Assembly: GCF_001421515.1 (NCBI RefSeq)
Contig: NZ_LMKM01000038.1
Span: 62,312-126,311 of the forward strand
Origin: Pedobacter sp. Leaf216
GTDB taxonomy: Bacteria > Bacteroidota > Bacteroidia > Sphingobacteriales > Sphingobacteriaceae
Length of the DNA: 64,000 nucleotides
Reading direction: 5' to 3'
Positions 25,935 through 34,181 of the stretch are shown piece after piece. Numbering within the stretch: the first letter of the stretch is position 1; every line of letters begins with the position of its first letter. The notes under the pieces were generated by a model. It saw only the letters and a program-made list of their open reading frames with translations, searched no databases and was not told the origin of the DNA. The translations under genes were made by a program, and so were the position numbers.

Positions 25935-27617
25935 TTAGTCAACATTATCGTGCAGGAAAGAATTGTTCGGTCTGATTTCTGTACCGCCGTCCTGATCGTT
26001 GCTTAAAGTAAAGCGGCTAACCTGGGATTCAGAAGAATGCTGAACTTGTTGCAACTGCATTTGTTTACGTTTGTAAGCCGGCTCGTTCTCCAGTTCCTGT
26101 AAACCATTGGTAGTACGCAATTTCATGCTTAAATCCTTTAGACGCAAAATACGTTCTTTGGATTTTTTCAATTGCTCTTCCATTGATTCATCGCTTTTGT
26201 CATCATCCAAACCAGCAACCGGCATTTCGATTTCTGGCTCAGGCTCTGGCATTGGCGGCATTTGAGCGGCAGGTGTTTCGAAAACAAAATTCGTTTCAGC
26301 TAATTTCACTTCAAATTCAAATCCTGTTTCCGGTGCCTGTTCTACCTGAGGCTCTTCCTCCATCAAGGTATGGCGAACCACGTTGTTATCTGGCTCCTGA
26401 ACTTTTTGCGGTTCAGATTTATTGAACATACCACCAAAAAGATCTGCCTGAGAAACTTCTTCTTTTGTTTTTAAAACAGGCTCGTAAGACGGTACTGCTT
26501 TAGGTTGAATAAAAGAGTTTACTGGTTCAACGGGACGAACTAGCGGCGCTTCCTCTGGTGTTAAAAGTGATATTTTCTTTTTATTTTTTTCTTCGTGTAC
26601 GCGCTCTTCTGATGTTTGGAAACCTGTAGCGATAATGGTTACTGATAATTTATCGCTTAACGATTCATCTGTACAGTTACCCCAGATCAGATCAGCAGAT
26701 AAACCTGCCTTTTCCTGAATGTAATCTGTAATGATTGATACTTCATCCATGGTTACTTCACGTAAACCCGAACTGATATTCAATAAAATATAACGTGCGC
26801 CTTCAATTTCGTTATCTTTCAATAACGGTGAAGCCAAAGCACCTTCTACGGCCTGCAATGCACGATCTTCGCCCTCAGCGGCAAAGCTACCCATTATTGC
26901 AACGCCGCTATCTTTCATTACGGTACGCACATCTTTAAAATCCACGTTGATATAACCTGGTACTGTTATGATCTCTGCAATACCTTTTGCAGCAGTAGTT
27001 AAAATATCATCTGCCTGACCGAATGCTGAACCAAGGGTTAGGTTTCCGAATATTTCACGCAGGCGATCATTGGAGATTACCAGGTAAGAATCTACATATT
27101 TTTTTAACTCCTCCATACCTTCGTCGGCCTGCAGCTTACGCCTCTTCCCTTCGAAAGAAAATGGGGTTGTAATAATGGCAACAGTTAAAATATCAAGCTC
27201 TTTAGCGGCTTTCGCAATGATGGGAGAAGCACCTGTTCCGGTTCCACCACCCATACCTGCTGTAATAAAGAGCATTTTGGTTGTGCTGCCTAACATTGCT
27301 TTAATATCATCTATATTTTCTATAGCTGAGTTTTTACCAACCTCAGGAATAGAACCTGCACCCATTCCTTCGGTTAAACTCGCACCCAATTGTACCTTGT
27401 TGGGTATCGGGCTAGATTCCAAAGCTTGGGCATCTGTATTACAAATAATAAAATCCACACCAGTAATACCAGAAAGGTACATATGGTTCACTGCGTTGCC
27501 GCCACCGCCTCCAACACCAATTACCTTGATGATTGAAGACTTATCTTTTAACATTTCGAACTGCATATCTTTATGAATCAGTTGTTTAATAATTCTTAAA
27601 TTCTGTTCATTACTCAA
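25935..27617 (-). CDS. ftsZ: Cell division GTPase FtsZ
   Basis: A 560-aa tubulin-like GTPase that forms the Z ring. The nucleotide-binding GGGTGTG motif is in AGMGGGTGTGASP, and the N-terminal glycine loop is VIGVGGGGGNAVNHM. After the conserved ~330-residue core comes a long acidic linker (residues ~345-490, many Glu and Pro) and a C-terminal peptide ending SFLHDNVD, typical of Bacteroidota rather than the proteobacterial CTP. The start is ambiguous: ATG at 27617 adds MSNEQNLRIIKQLIHKD, whereas Met18 (27566) is the more usual FtsZ beginning. It lies 79 bp after ftsA, the gap holding three DnaA-box-like sites. Confidence 0.97.
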   Translation of the reverse strand: MSNEQNLRIIKQLIHKDMQFEMLKDKSSIIKVIGVGGGGGNAVNHMYLSGITGVDFIICNTDAQALESSPIPNKVQLGASLTEGMGAGSIPEVGKNSAIENIDDIKAMLGSTTKMLFITAGMGGGTGTGASPIIAKAAKELDILTVAIITTPFSFEGKRRKLQADEGMEELKKYVDSYLVISNDRLREIFGNLTLGSAFGQADDILTTAAKGIAEIITVPGYINVDFKDVRTVMKDSGVAIMGSFAAEGEDRALQAVEGALASPLLKDNEIEGARYILLNISSGLREVTMDEVSIITDYIQEKAGLSADLIWGNCTDESLSDKLSVTIIATGFQTSEERVHEEKNKKKISLLTPEEAPLVRPVEPVNSFIQPKAVPSYEPVLKTKEEVSQADLFGGMFNKSEPQKVQEPDNNVVRHTLMEEEPQVEQAPETGFEFEVKLAETNFVFETPAAQMPPMPEPEPEIEMPVAGLDDDKSDESMEEQLKKSKERILRLKDLSMKLRTTNGLQELENEPAYKRKQMQLQQVQHSSESQVSRFTLSNDQDGGTEIRPNNSFLHDNVD

Positions 27618-27644
27618 TGTAATATTAACACTTTTTCAACAGAC

Positions 27645-27692
27645 GTTTTCCACAACTGTTGATAATGTGGAAAACTCTTCTTTTGTGGAAAA
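27645..27692. promoter_or_regulatory. Cluster of three DnaA-box-like sites upstream of ftsZ
   Basis: TTTTCCACA occurs once on the plus strand (27646-27654) and its complement TGTGGAAAA twice (27666-27674 and 27684-27692). The first two form a perfect inverted repeat of 10 bases. They fit the DnaA consensus TTWTNCACA. A fourth copy precedes mraZ. Function as DnaA or other regulatory sites is inferred. Confidence 0.45.
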
Positions 27693-27696
27693 ATAG

Positions 27697-29055
27697 TTAG
27701 CTTTTCAAGTAATCCTCATCACTTACATTCATATCATCCTGAATGAAAGTTCTTGTCTTTGCAAGTAATTTATCGAACAAACCTGGTCCGCGTTTTTCTT
27801 TTTCTTTAGCTGTTTTTGGTTTTTCTACAAAAACGCCTGGTTGTTTCATTTCTTCAATCAGCTCTTCAGCTTTTTGAATTCCTTTAATCAATAAGCCAAC
27901 ACTGGTTGCGTACATCGGACTTTTAAGATCATCGTAAATGGTTTTAGGCATATCTTCGTATTTAGATAAATGCTCATTGGGATAACCGATACGGCAATCT
28001 AAACCGGTTACATATTCTACCGCCTGAGATAAGTGTTTCAATAAAGCACCACCACCGGTAATTACAATACCACCGATCAGTTTTTTCTCATAGCCCGATG
28101 ATTTGATTTCGTAATACACATGCTCAATAATTTCTTCCATACGGGCCTGGATTACATAGGCAAGGTTTTTAACTGAAATCTCTTTCGGTTCGCGGCCACG
28201 AAGACCTGGAACGCAAATGATTTCGTTTTCTTTATTCTCCTCAGCAAGTGCAGAACCGAAACGCGTTTTCAATAACTCTGCCTGGTTGCGCATCACTGAA
28301 CAACCTTCTCTGATATCTTCGGTAACACTGTTGCCACCAAAAGGAATTACTGCTGTATGTCGGATAATGCCTTCGTGGAAAATGGCAATATCTGTAGTAC
28401 CACCACCAATATCAACCAATGCAATACCAGCTTCTTTTTCTTCCTCGCTCAACACCGATTCGGAAGAAGCCAATGGCTCAAGTATTAAATCCTGAGTTTG
28501 TAAACCTGCATTGTTTACACATTTGATGATATTTTTTACTGCGGTAACCTGACCGGAGATGATATGAAAGTTGGCTTCAAGGCGTACTCCTGCCATACCA
28601 ATCGGATCTTTGATTCCCGGCTCGTTATCGATGGTAAATTCCTGTGGCAATACATGGATGATTTCCTCACCCGGTGGCATTACCAGTTTAAACATATCAT
28701 CAATCAACTTATCGATATCTTTTTTGCCGATTTCGTTGTTTAATTCTCTTCTTGTTAAAATTCCTCTGTGCTGTAAGCTTTTGATGTGCTGACCAGCAAT
28801 ACCCACATTTACCACCTGTATTTCTACATTGGATTGTCCGCTTGCTACTTCAACTGCTTGAGCAATACCCTGCACGGTTTTTTGAATGTTAGAAACCACT
28901 CCACGTGTTACCCCCGCTGATTCTGCCTTGCCTATTCCTAAGATTTCTATCTTACCGTGTTGTGTTCTACGACCAACGATAACACAAATTTTTGTAGTAC
29001 CGATATCCAATCCTACTACAATGGGCGACTGACTGGTAAATTTTGCCTTGTCCAT
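27697..29055 (-). CDS. ftsA: Cell division protein FtsA
   Basis: A 452-aa actin-like ATPase that tethers FtsZ to the membrane and starts divisome maturation. Actin-family motifs are GLDIGTTKICVIVG (phosphate 1), DIGGGTTDIAIF (phosphate 2) and GIVITGGGALL (adenosine loop). The 1C subdomain is in the usual place (SNVEIQVVNVGIAGQHI). The C-terminus ends in a short helix of the membrane-targeting type (LFDKLLAKTRTFIQDD) though followed by extra residues. It lies 5 bp behind ftsQ. Confidence 0.97.
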   Translation of the reverse strand: MDKAKFTSQSPIVVGLDIGTTKICVIVGRRTQHGKIEILGIGKAESAGVTRGVVSNIQKTVQGIAQAVEVASGQSNVEIQVVNVGIAGQHIKSLQHRGILTRRELNNEIGKKDIDKLIDDMFKLVMPPGEEIIHVLPQEFTIDNEPGIKDPIGMAGVRLEANFHIISGQVTAVKNIIKCVNNAGLQTQDLILEPLASSESVLSEEEKEAGIALVDIGGGTTDIAIFHEGIIRHTAVIPFGGNSVTEDIREGCSVMRNQAELLKTRFGSALAEENKENEIICVPGLRGREPKEISVKNLAYVIQARMEEIIEHVYYEIKSSGYEKKLIGGIVITGGGALLKHLSQAVEYVTGLDCRIGYPNEHLSKYEDMPKTIYDDLKSPMYATSVGLLIKGIQKAEELIEEMKQPGVFVEKPKTAKEKEKRGPGLFDKLLAKTRTFIQDDMNVSDEDYLKS

Positions 29056-29060
29056 ATTCG

Positions 29061-30296
29061 TTAATTTTGCTGAGTTTTATACTGTTTTTCCAGGGCTTTG
29101 ATCTCTTTCTCTCTTGCTTCCTTCTCTTTTTTCAATTGAGCCTGGGATTTTGCCGTCTTTGGCTGTGTTGCTACCGTTTGCTTCGGTTTTTCTTTTTTAT
29201 CCGCAGGCTTTGTTTCCTTTGGTTTGGTTGCTGGTGTTGTTGCAGGTTTTTTTATTTCTGTTTTAACTGCTACAGTTTTTTTAGGCTCTACCTTTTTAGG
29301 TTCGGCTTTTTTTGGTTCTACTTTTTTGACTTCTACTTTTTTTGGCGCAGCCTTTGGTGCCTCAACCTTTTTTGGTTCTTCTTTTACTGCCGGATCTGCT
29401 TCGGGCCTGTCGTCCATAGCAGCAACTATTGTGCTATTGATTAATGAATCGGCAACACTTCGCTGTATCCTCAAACTATCAGCGGCAGAAAATGTTTTTG
29501 CTTTTTTTGCTAAAGCTGAAGAATCTCTTTTTTCGCAGACAATCTGGTTGGTGTATTTAATATTTATGGTTTTATAAGTATCCCAACCTACCTGCGGCAT
29601 TGCTTTTTTATAAAACAGCAACAGGTTTTTCATTTTCTTTTCGAGCGAATCGGCATTACCCAAAACAATACGTTGGTTACCCACTCTTGGAATGAGTTCT
29701 ATATCGCTTTTCTGATCTACCACAATCTGTTCTATCTGTGCATCCCAAAGGGTATCTTTTTTAATGTATTGTGCCGTTTTATATAAATCCCTTGCAAGCT
29801 GAGTGTGTAGAGTATCTACTCTACTGCCAAAAACTTCGGCAATGTTTCCTGTTGCTACGAGCACATTCGCAGTGAAATTTGATGAAATGGGCATTTTTAA
29901 TCCATCATTATCAATGTAAAAATCCTGTCCGTTATCATTTAGGATACGCAGAATGGGCTGCCTTTGCTTTACTTCAATATGCAGTACGCCATCCATATCG
30001 ACATAAACTTTTGCGAAACCGATGTAAGGGTTTGACTGAAGTTTCTTCTCAATTTTATGAATATTGATATTTTCGAGATTCCGGCCTAAAAGTATCCCTT
30101 GATCTTCTTTTAAAATGGCATCTATTTCTTCGCGCTCTATAAAGTTATCGGCACCGGGAATTAAGATTTTAACATCAGTGCATTTAACGGTCTGCTTCTT
30201 AACGTTGATGAAACTTAAAAGCACCACCACTCCTGCCAGGCTGATCAGCCAGGCAAAGCCGGTAAAAATTGCGCTCCAGTTTATCCGTTTAAGCAT
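29061..30296 (-). CDS. ftsQ: Cell division protein FtsQ/DivIB-like with long Lys/Pro-rich tail
   Basis: A 411-aa bitopic membrane protein: one N-terminal transmembrane helix (residues ~10-30), a POTRA domain (~35-110, NFIEREEIDAIL, GLLLGRNLENI) and the FtsQ beta domain (~115-270). FtsQ links early and late divisome proteins in the periplasm. Family members have about 250-290 residues; here about 140 extra residues form a low-complexity tail with repeated PKKVE/KKVEP units, rich in Lys, Pro and Ala. That tail would be extracytoplasmic and strongly positive. The gene overlaps the end of murC by 8 bp and sits 5 bp before ftsA. Confidence 0.88.
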   Translation of the reverse strand: MLKRINWSAIFTGFAWLISLAGVVVLLSFINVKKQTVKCTDVKILIPGADNFIEREEIDAILKEDQGILLGRNLENINIHKIEKKLQSNPYIGFAKVYVDMDGVLHIEVKQRQPILRILNDNGQDFYIDNDGLKMPISSNFTANVLVATGNIAEVFGSRVDTLHTQLARDLYKTAQYIKKDTLWDAQIEQIVVDQKSDIELIPRVGNQRIVLGNADSLEKKMKNLLLFYKKAMPQVGWDTYKTINIKYTNQIVCEKRDSSALAKKAKTFSAADSLRIQRSVADSLINSTIVAAMDDRPEADPAVKEEPKKVEAPKAAPKKVEVKKVEPKKAEPKKVEPKKTVAVKTEIKKPATTPATKPKETKPADKKEKPKQTVATQPKTAKSQAQLKKEKEAREKEIKALEKQYKTQQN

Positions 30297-31644
30297 TATT
30301 CAATATATTTTTAAGTGGCTCAATAATCGTATCGATATCTCCGGCACCAACAGTTAAAATTAATTCAGGTTTTGTCTCCTTAACATGCTGAACCACAAAA
30401 TCTTTTCCACATATTTTTTTTTCCGAAAGGGTAATCTTATCCAACAAAAACTGCGAATTAATACCTTCCAGCGGCAATTCCCTGGCAGGATAAATCTCCA
30501 AAAGCATCAGTTCATCAGCTGTGCTTAAAACTTTTGCGAATTCATCGGCAAAATCCCTAGTCCGCGTAAAGAGGTGCGGCTGAAAAATGACAGTCAGTTT
30601 CTTACCAGGATATAAAGTTCTAACCGCGTTGAAACAGGCCTTTAATTCTTCAGGGTGATGTGCATAATCATCAATATAAATCTGATTACCATTGTTAACA
30701 ACGTACTCAAATCGGCGTTTAACACCCTTAAAATTTGCTATAGCCTGCTTTATTTTATCAGCATCTATCCCCAGCTGCAAAGCAATGGCAATGGCAACTG
30801 TTGTGTTTTCTACATTGTGCTTACCTGGAAGCATTAAACTGATATCGTTTATCTGATGTGAGCCATCAGCATAATCAAAAACAAATTTAGATCCTTCCAC
30901 TCTCAGGTTCTCAGACCTTGCTGTGGCCGTTGAACTTGCCGCGTAACTTATACTGTTTTCAAGTGGCAAGCCTTCGTGGGCATATAGCGTACCTTCTGCC
31001 TTAAGTTGACCTGCAAATAACCTGAACGATTCTTCGAGATGGCTTTTATCACCATAAATATCCAAATGATCGGCATCCATTGAGGTTACCACAGCTACAT
31101 CAGGGTGAAGCGTCAGGAAGGATCGGTCGTACTCATCGGCTTCCACTACCACCAAATTATTATCTCCAAAAAGCACATTGCTGTTGTAGTTACTGGTGAT
31201 GCCCCCAAGAAAAGCTGTGCAATCGTAGCCGGTATCCTTTAAAATATGGGCAACGATTGATGAGGTTGTTGTTTTGCCATGTGTACCCGCAATAGCAATA
31301 CATAACATCCCTTTACTGATGATGCCCAGCACTTCTGAGCGTTTTTTAAGTGTGAAGGATTTATCTATAAAATGATTTAAAATTTTTGAATCTTTCGGAA
31401 TGGCAGGAGTGTAAACAATCAGTGTTTCTTCATGATTATCCAGAAATGCAGCTGGCAGTGAATCGGTTTCATCAAGATAGGTAATCACAATACCCTCACC
31501 TTCCAAATTCTCAGTTAGCTTAGTCCTGGTTTTATCGTAACCACACACCACCTGACCTCGTTTAGCAAAATAACGGGCAATAGCACTCATGCCGATACCA
31601 CCGATACCTACAAAGAAAACCCTATTTATTTTACTTAATTCCAT
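30289..31644 (-). CDS. murC: UDP-N-acetylmuramate-L-alanine ligase
   Basis: A 451-aa Mur ligase adding L-Ala to UDP-MurNAc. The Rossmann start is FFVGIGGIGMSAIARY, the ATP loop is GTHGKTTTSS (residues ~115-124), and the central VVEADEYDRSF plus DYAHHPEEL motifs are MurC-typical. Length is normal. It is transcribed after murG, separated by 165 bp that contain a duplicated 48-base sequence, and overlaps ftsQ. Confidence 0.97.
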   Translation of the reverse strand: MELSKINRVFFVGIGGIGMSAIARYFAKRGQVVCGYDKTRTKLTENLEGEGIVITYLDETDSLPAAFLDNHEETLIVYTPAIPKDSKILNHFIDKSFTLKKRSEVLGIISKGMLCIAIAGTHGKTTTSSIVAHILKDTGYDCTAFLGGITSNYNSNVLFGDNNLVVVEADEYDRSFLTLHPDVAVVTSMDADHLDIYGDKSHLEESFRLFAGQLKAEGTLYAHEGLPLENSISYAASSTATARSENLRVEGSKFVFDYADGSHQINDISLMLPGKHNVENTTVAIAIALQLGIDADKIKQAIANFKGVKRRFEYVVNNGNQIYIDDYAHHPEELKACFNAVRTLYPGKKLTVIFQPHLFTRTRDFADEFAKVLSTADELMLLEIYPARELPLEGINSQFLLDKITLSEKKICGKDFVVQHVKETKPELILTVGAGDIDTIIEPLKNILNNA

Positions 31645-31646
31645 TT

Positions 31647-31744
31647 TTTTTAAGCTAAAAGTAAAAAGACCAAAGCTTAAAGCTGCCTTTCTACCGTTTT
31701 AAGCTGAAAGTTGAAAGACTAAAGCTTAAAGCTTCCTTTCTATA
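31647..31744. repeat. Two direct copies of a ~48-bp A-rich sequence between murG and murC
   Basis: Copy one begins at 31647, copy two at 31697 (period 50). Both contain TTTTAAGCT, AAAGCTTAAAGCT and CCTTTCTA, with scattered differences. A further partial complement (CAGACTTTGGTCTTTTTAC) lies at 31788 near the murG stop. Such AAGCTTAAAGC units are common Bacteroidota intergenic repeats in my memory. No coding sense is seen. Confidence 0.65.
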
Positions 31745-31809
31745 CTCCAGTTATGTTATTTATTTTTATTCTTTATCTATTTTTGCCTTCAGACTTTGGT
31801 CTTTTTACT

Positions 31810-32922
31810 TTAGTCTTTCCGCTTTATTAATTTCAACACTTCGCCGGCAATAATCTCGTCTGCTTTTGGAAGTGCCATTTTTCCTATATTTTCAACAAGC
31901 TTTGCGCTTTGTTCTTTATTATTTAACAATGATAATGCTTCTTTAACAAGCGTATCTTCTGCAGAACGGTCGTTAATTAAGATCGCAGCTCCATTTTTGA
32001 CTAAGGCCATCGCGTTTTTGGTTTGATGATCTTCTGCCACATTTGGAGAAGGAACCAGAATTACCGGCTTTTTAATCAAGCAAAGTTCTGCTATCGTTCC
32101 TGCCCCTGCCCTGCTGATAATTACATCTGCAGCGGCATAAGCCAGGTCCATTTTATTTAAAAATTCAAGTATCCTCACATTGGGATGGTATTCCAGGCCC
32201 AATCTTTCAATTATTCCCTTATAGTAATATTTACCCGTCTGCCAGATGACCTGTACATCCTGCGCTAAAATTTCGGGCAGGTGTTTTTCTATTGCCTTGT
32301 TCAGTGTGCCAGCGCCCAAACTTCCTCCTGTAACCATAATGGTCTTTTTTAACGGATCGAGCTTTAAAAGTTCTGCGCCCTGGTAGTGTTTACCTTTAAT
32401 ATCAATTACTTCCTGACGGACTGGATTTCCTGTTTTTAAAATCCGGTCAGCTGGAAAAAACTGATCCATATGATCAAAAGCCACACATATTTTAGAAGCT
32501 TTTCTACCCAGCCATTTATTGGTAACCCCTGCGTAAGAATTCTGTTCCTGAATGAGGTATGGAATTCCTTTTAGAGAGGCAGCATACAATAATGGCCCTG
32601 ACGCATAACCACCTACTCCCACAACTGCATCTGGTTTAAAGTCACTGATGATCTGCATGGCCCTGCGCACACTTCCGATCACCTTGAACGGTAGCGCTAG
32701 GTTTTTAACAATTGAACCACGCTGCATTCCACTGATATTCAAACCTATTATTTTATATCCGGCCGCCGGAACTTTTTCCATCTCCATACGGCCTGTAGCA
32801 CCCACAAACAAAATTTCACAGGCCGGCACCAAGCGCTTAAGCGCATTGGCTATGGCTACGGCGGGAAAAATGTGCCCGCCGGTGCCACCACCTGATATGA
32901 TAATTTTTGGGGAATTATTCAT
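31810..32922 (-). CDS. murG: UDP-N-acetylglucosamine-N-acetylmuramyl-(pentapeptide) pyrophosphoryl-undecaprenol GlcNAc transferase
   Basis: A 370-aa GT28 enzyme that turns lipid I into lipid II on the inner face of the membrane. The phosphate-binding loop SGGGTGGHIFPA (residues 10-21) is present, and the C-terminal donor site is visible as VTGGSLGAGTLN and SRAGAGTIAELCLIKKP. Length is standard (about 360). It lies 50 bp after ftsW in the dcw cluster. Confidence 0.97.
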   Translation of the reverse strand: MNNSPKIIISGGGTGGHIFPAVAIANALKRLVPACEILFVGATGRMEMEKVPAAGYKIIGLNISGMQRGSIVKNLALPFKVIGSVRRAMQIISDFKPDAVVGVGGYASGPLLYAASLKGIPYLIQEQNSYAGVTNKWLGRKASKICVAFDHMDQFFPADRILKTGNPVRQEVIDIKGKHYQGAELLKLDPLKKTIMVTGGSLGAGTLNKAIEKHLPEILAQDVQVIWQTGKYYYKGIIERLGLEYHPNVRILEFLNKMDLAYAAADVIISRAGAGTIAELCLIKKPVILVPSPNVAEDHQTKNAMALVKNGAAILINDRSAEDTLVKEALSLLNNKEQSAKLVENIGKMALPKADEIIAGEVLKLIKRKD

Positions 32923-32972
32923 TTTAATCCTTTTATATCTTCCACCCGCTTTTAAGAAGGCTGAGTTTTTGT

Positions 32973-34166
32973 TTACGCTATTGCCGGGATTTCTCCGACG
33001 ATAACTTTATTTTTTACTTTTTCTTTTTCTTCTTTTATTGATGCGCTTGCATTCTCTTCAACATCGCGGCTTACGCTTAAAATAATACCGAAGGCAACGC
33101 TGGTAAAAATCATTGATGTACCACCCATGCTTACCAATGGAAGCGGAACCCCTGTTACAGGCCCCAAACCAACTGCTACGGCCATATTGGCAAAAGCCTG
33201 TATCGTTAAACTAAAACTTAGTCCGGCAGCCAATAGCGCGCCGAAGGCCTTGGGCGCCCGGGTTACGATCTTGATACATCGGTATAAAAGCACCAGGTAA
33301 AGCACCATAATTACAATTCCTCCCAGGGTTCCCCATTCTTCAATAATAATGGCGAAAATAAAATCGGAATAAGGGTGTGGCAGGAAGTTGCGCTGCGTAC
33401 TATTACCTGGTCCTTTACCAAAAACACCACCAGTGGCCAGGGCAATTTTTGCCTGGTCGGCCTGGAAAGTTTTATCTGAATGCTGCATCTCCGGATGCAT
33501 AAAGGTATTGATACGTGACATGTAAGTTTTTCTCCGCGGTCCCAAAAAGAACACGAACAGCAACAGGACGAATCCACCTGCACAAACAATGGCAATCTGT
33601 TTAATACTGATCCTACCTATGATCAACAGCAATATACTCACACCAAAAAGCATTAAAGCTGTAGATAGGTTGGCGAGTGCAATTAAAACAAACACCACGC
33701 AAACCGAACCCATAATCGGTATAAATGACTCTTTAACATTTTTAATGTTTTCCTGCTTTTTAGTGAGCATACGTGCTAAAAAGGTAATCAATGCCAGTTT
33801 TGCCAAATCGGAAGTCTGGAAAGTAAGTCCGATCACCGGTATTTTTACCCACCTGGAAGCATCGTTCAAATTGGTACCGAATATTAGCGTGTAAAACAGC
33901 AGCGGAATAGTCACAATCATCAGCACTTTGGAAATTCCGGCATAATATCGGTAATCAAGTAAGTGTGCGATATAAATCATCCCGATACCCATCAGCACAA
34001 AAATCAAATGCTTGGTGAGCAAAAGTTTTTCTACCGCCTCACCTTTTTTATATGCCAAGGTACCTGTCGCACTGTACACTGCCATTACCGATATAAGCGA
34101 AAGCAGGATGATGATCAACCAGATCCATCTATCGCCTTTTGTTTTATTAAGTAGTGCTTGGAACAT
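32973..34166 (-). CDS. ftsW: Lipid II polymerase FtsW (SEDS family)
   Basis: A 397-aa SEDS-family membrane glycosyltransferase with about ten helices. It polymerises lipid II at the septum with its partner PBP (encoded at 38378). The conserved FFVAIIIEEWG-type motif appears as DFIFAIIIEEWGTLGG, and the late GLGPVTGVPLPLVSMGGTS loop is the SEDS hallmark. The C-terminal tail is Lys/Glu rich (KEEKEKVKNK). It lies between murD and murG in the standard order. Confidence 0.95.
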   Translation of the reverse strand: MFQALLNKTKGDRWIWLIIILLSLISVMAVYSATGTLAYKKGEAVEKLLLTKHLIFVLMGIGMIYIAHLLDYRYYAGISKVLMIVTIPLLFYTLIFGTNLNDASRWVKIPVIGLTFQTSDLAKLALITFLARMLTKKQENIKNVKESFIPIMGSVCVVFVLIALANLSTALMLFGVSILLLIIGRISIKQIAIVCAGGFVLLLFVFFLGPRRKTYMSRINTFMHPEMQHSDKTFQADQAKIALATGGVFGKGPGNSTQRNFLPHPYSDFIFAIIIEEWGTLGGIVIMVLYLVLLYRCIKIVTRAPKAFGALLAAGLSFSLTIQAFANMAVAVGLGPVTGVPLPLVSMGGTSMIFTSVAFGIILSVSRDVEENASASIKEEKEKVKNKVIVGEIPAIA

Positions 34167-34181
34167 ATATTCAGCCTCCTT

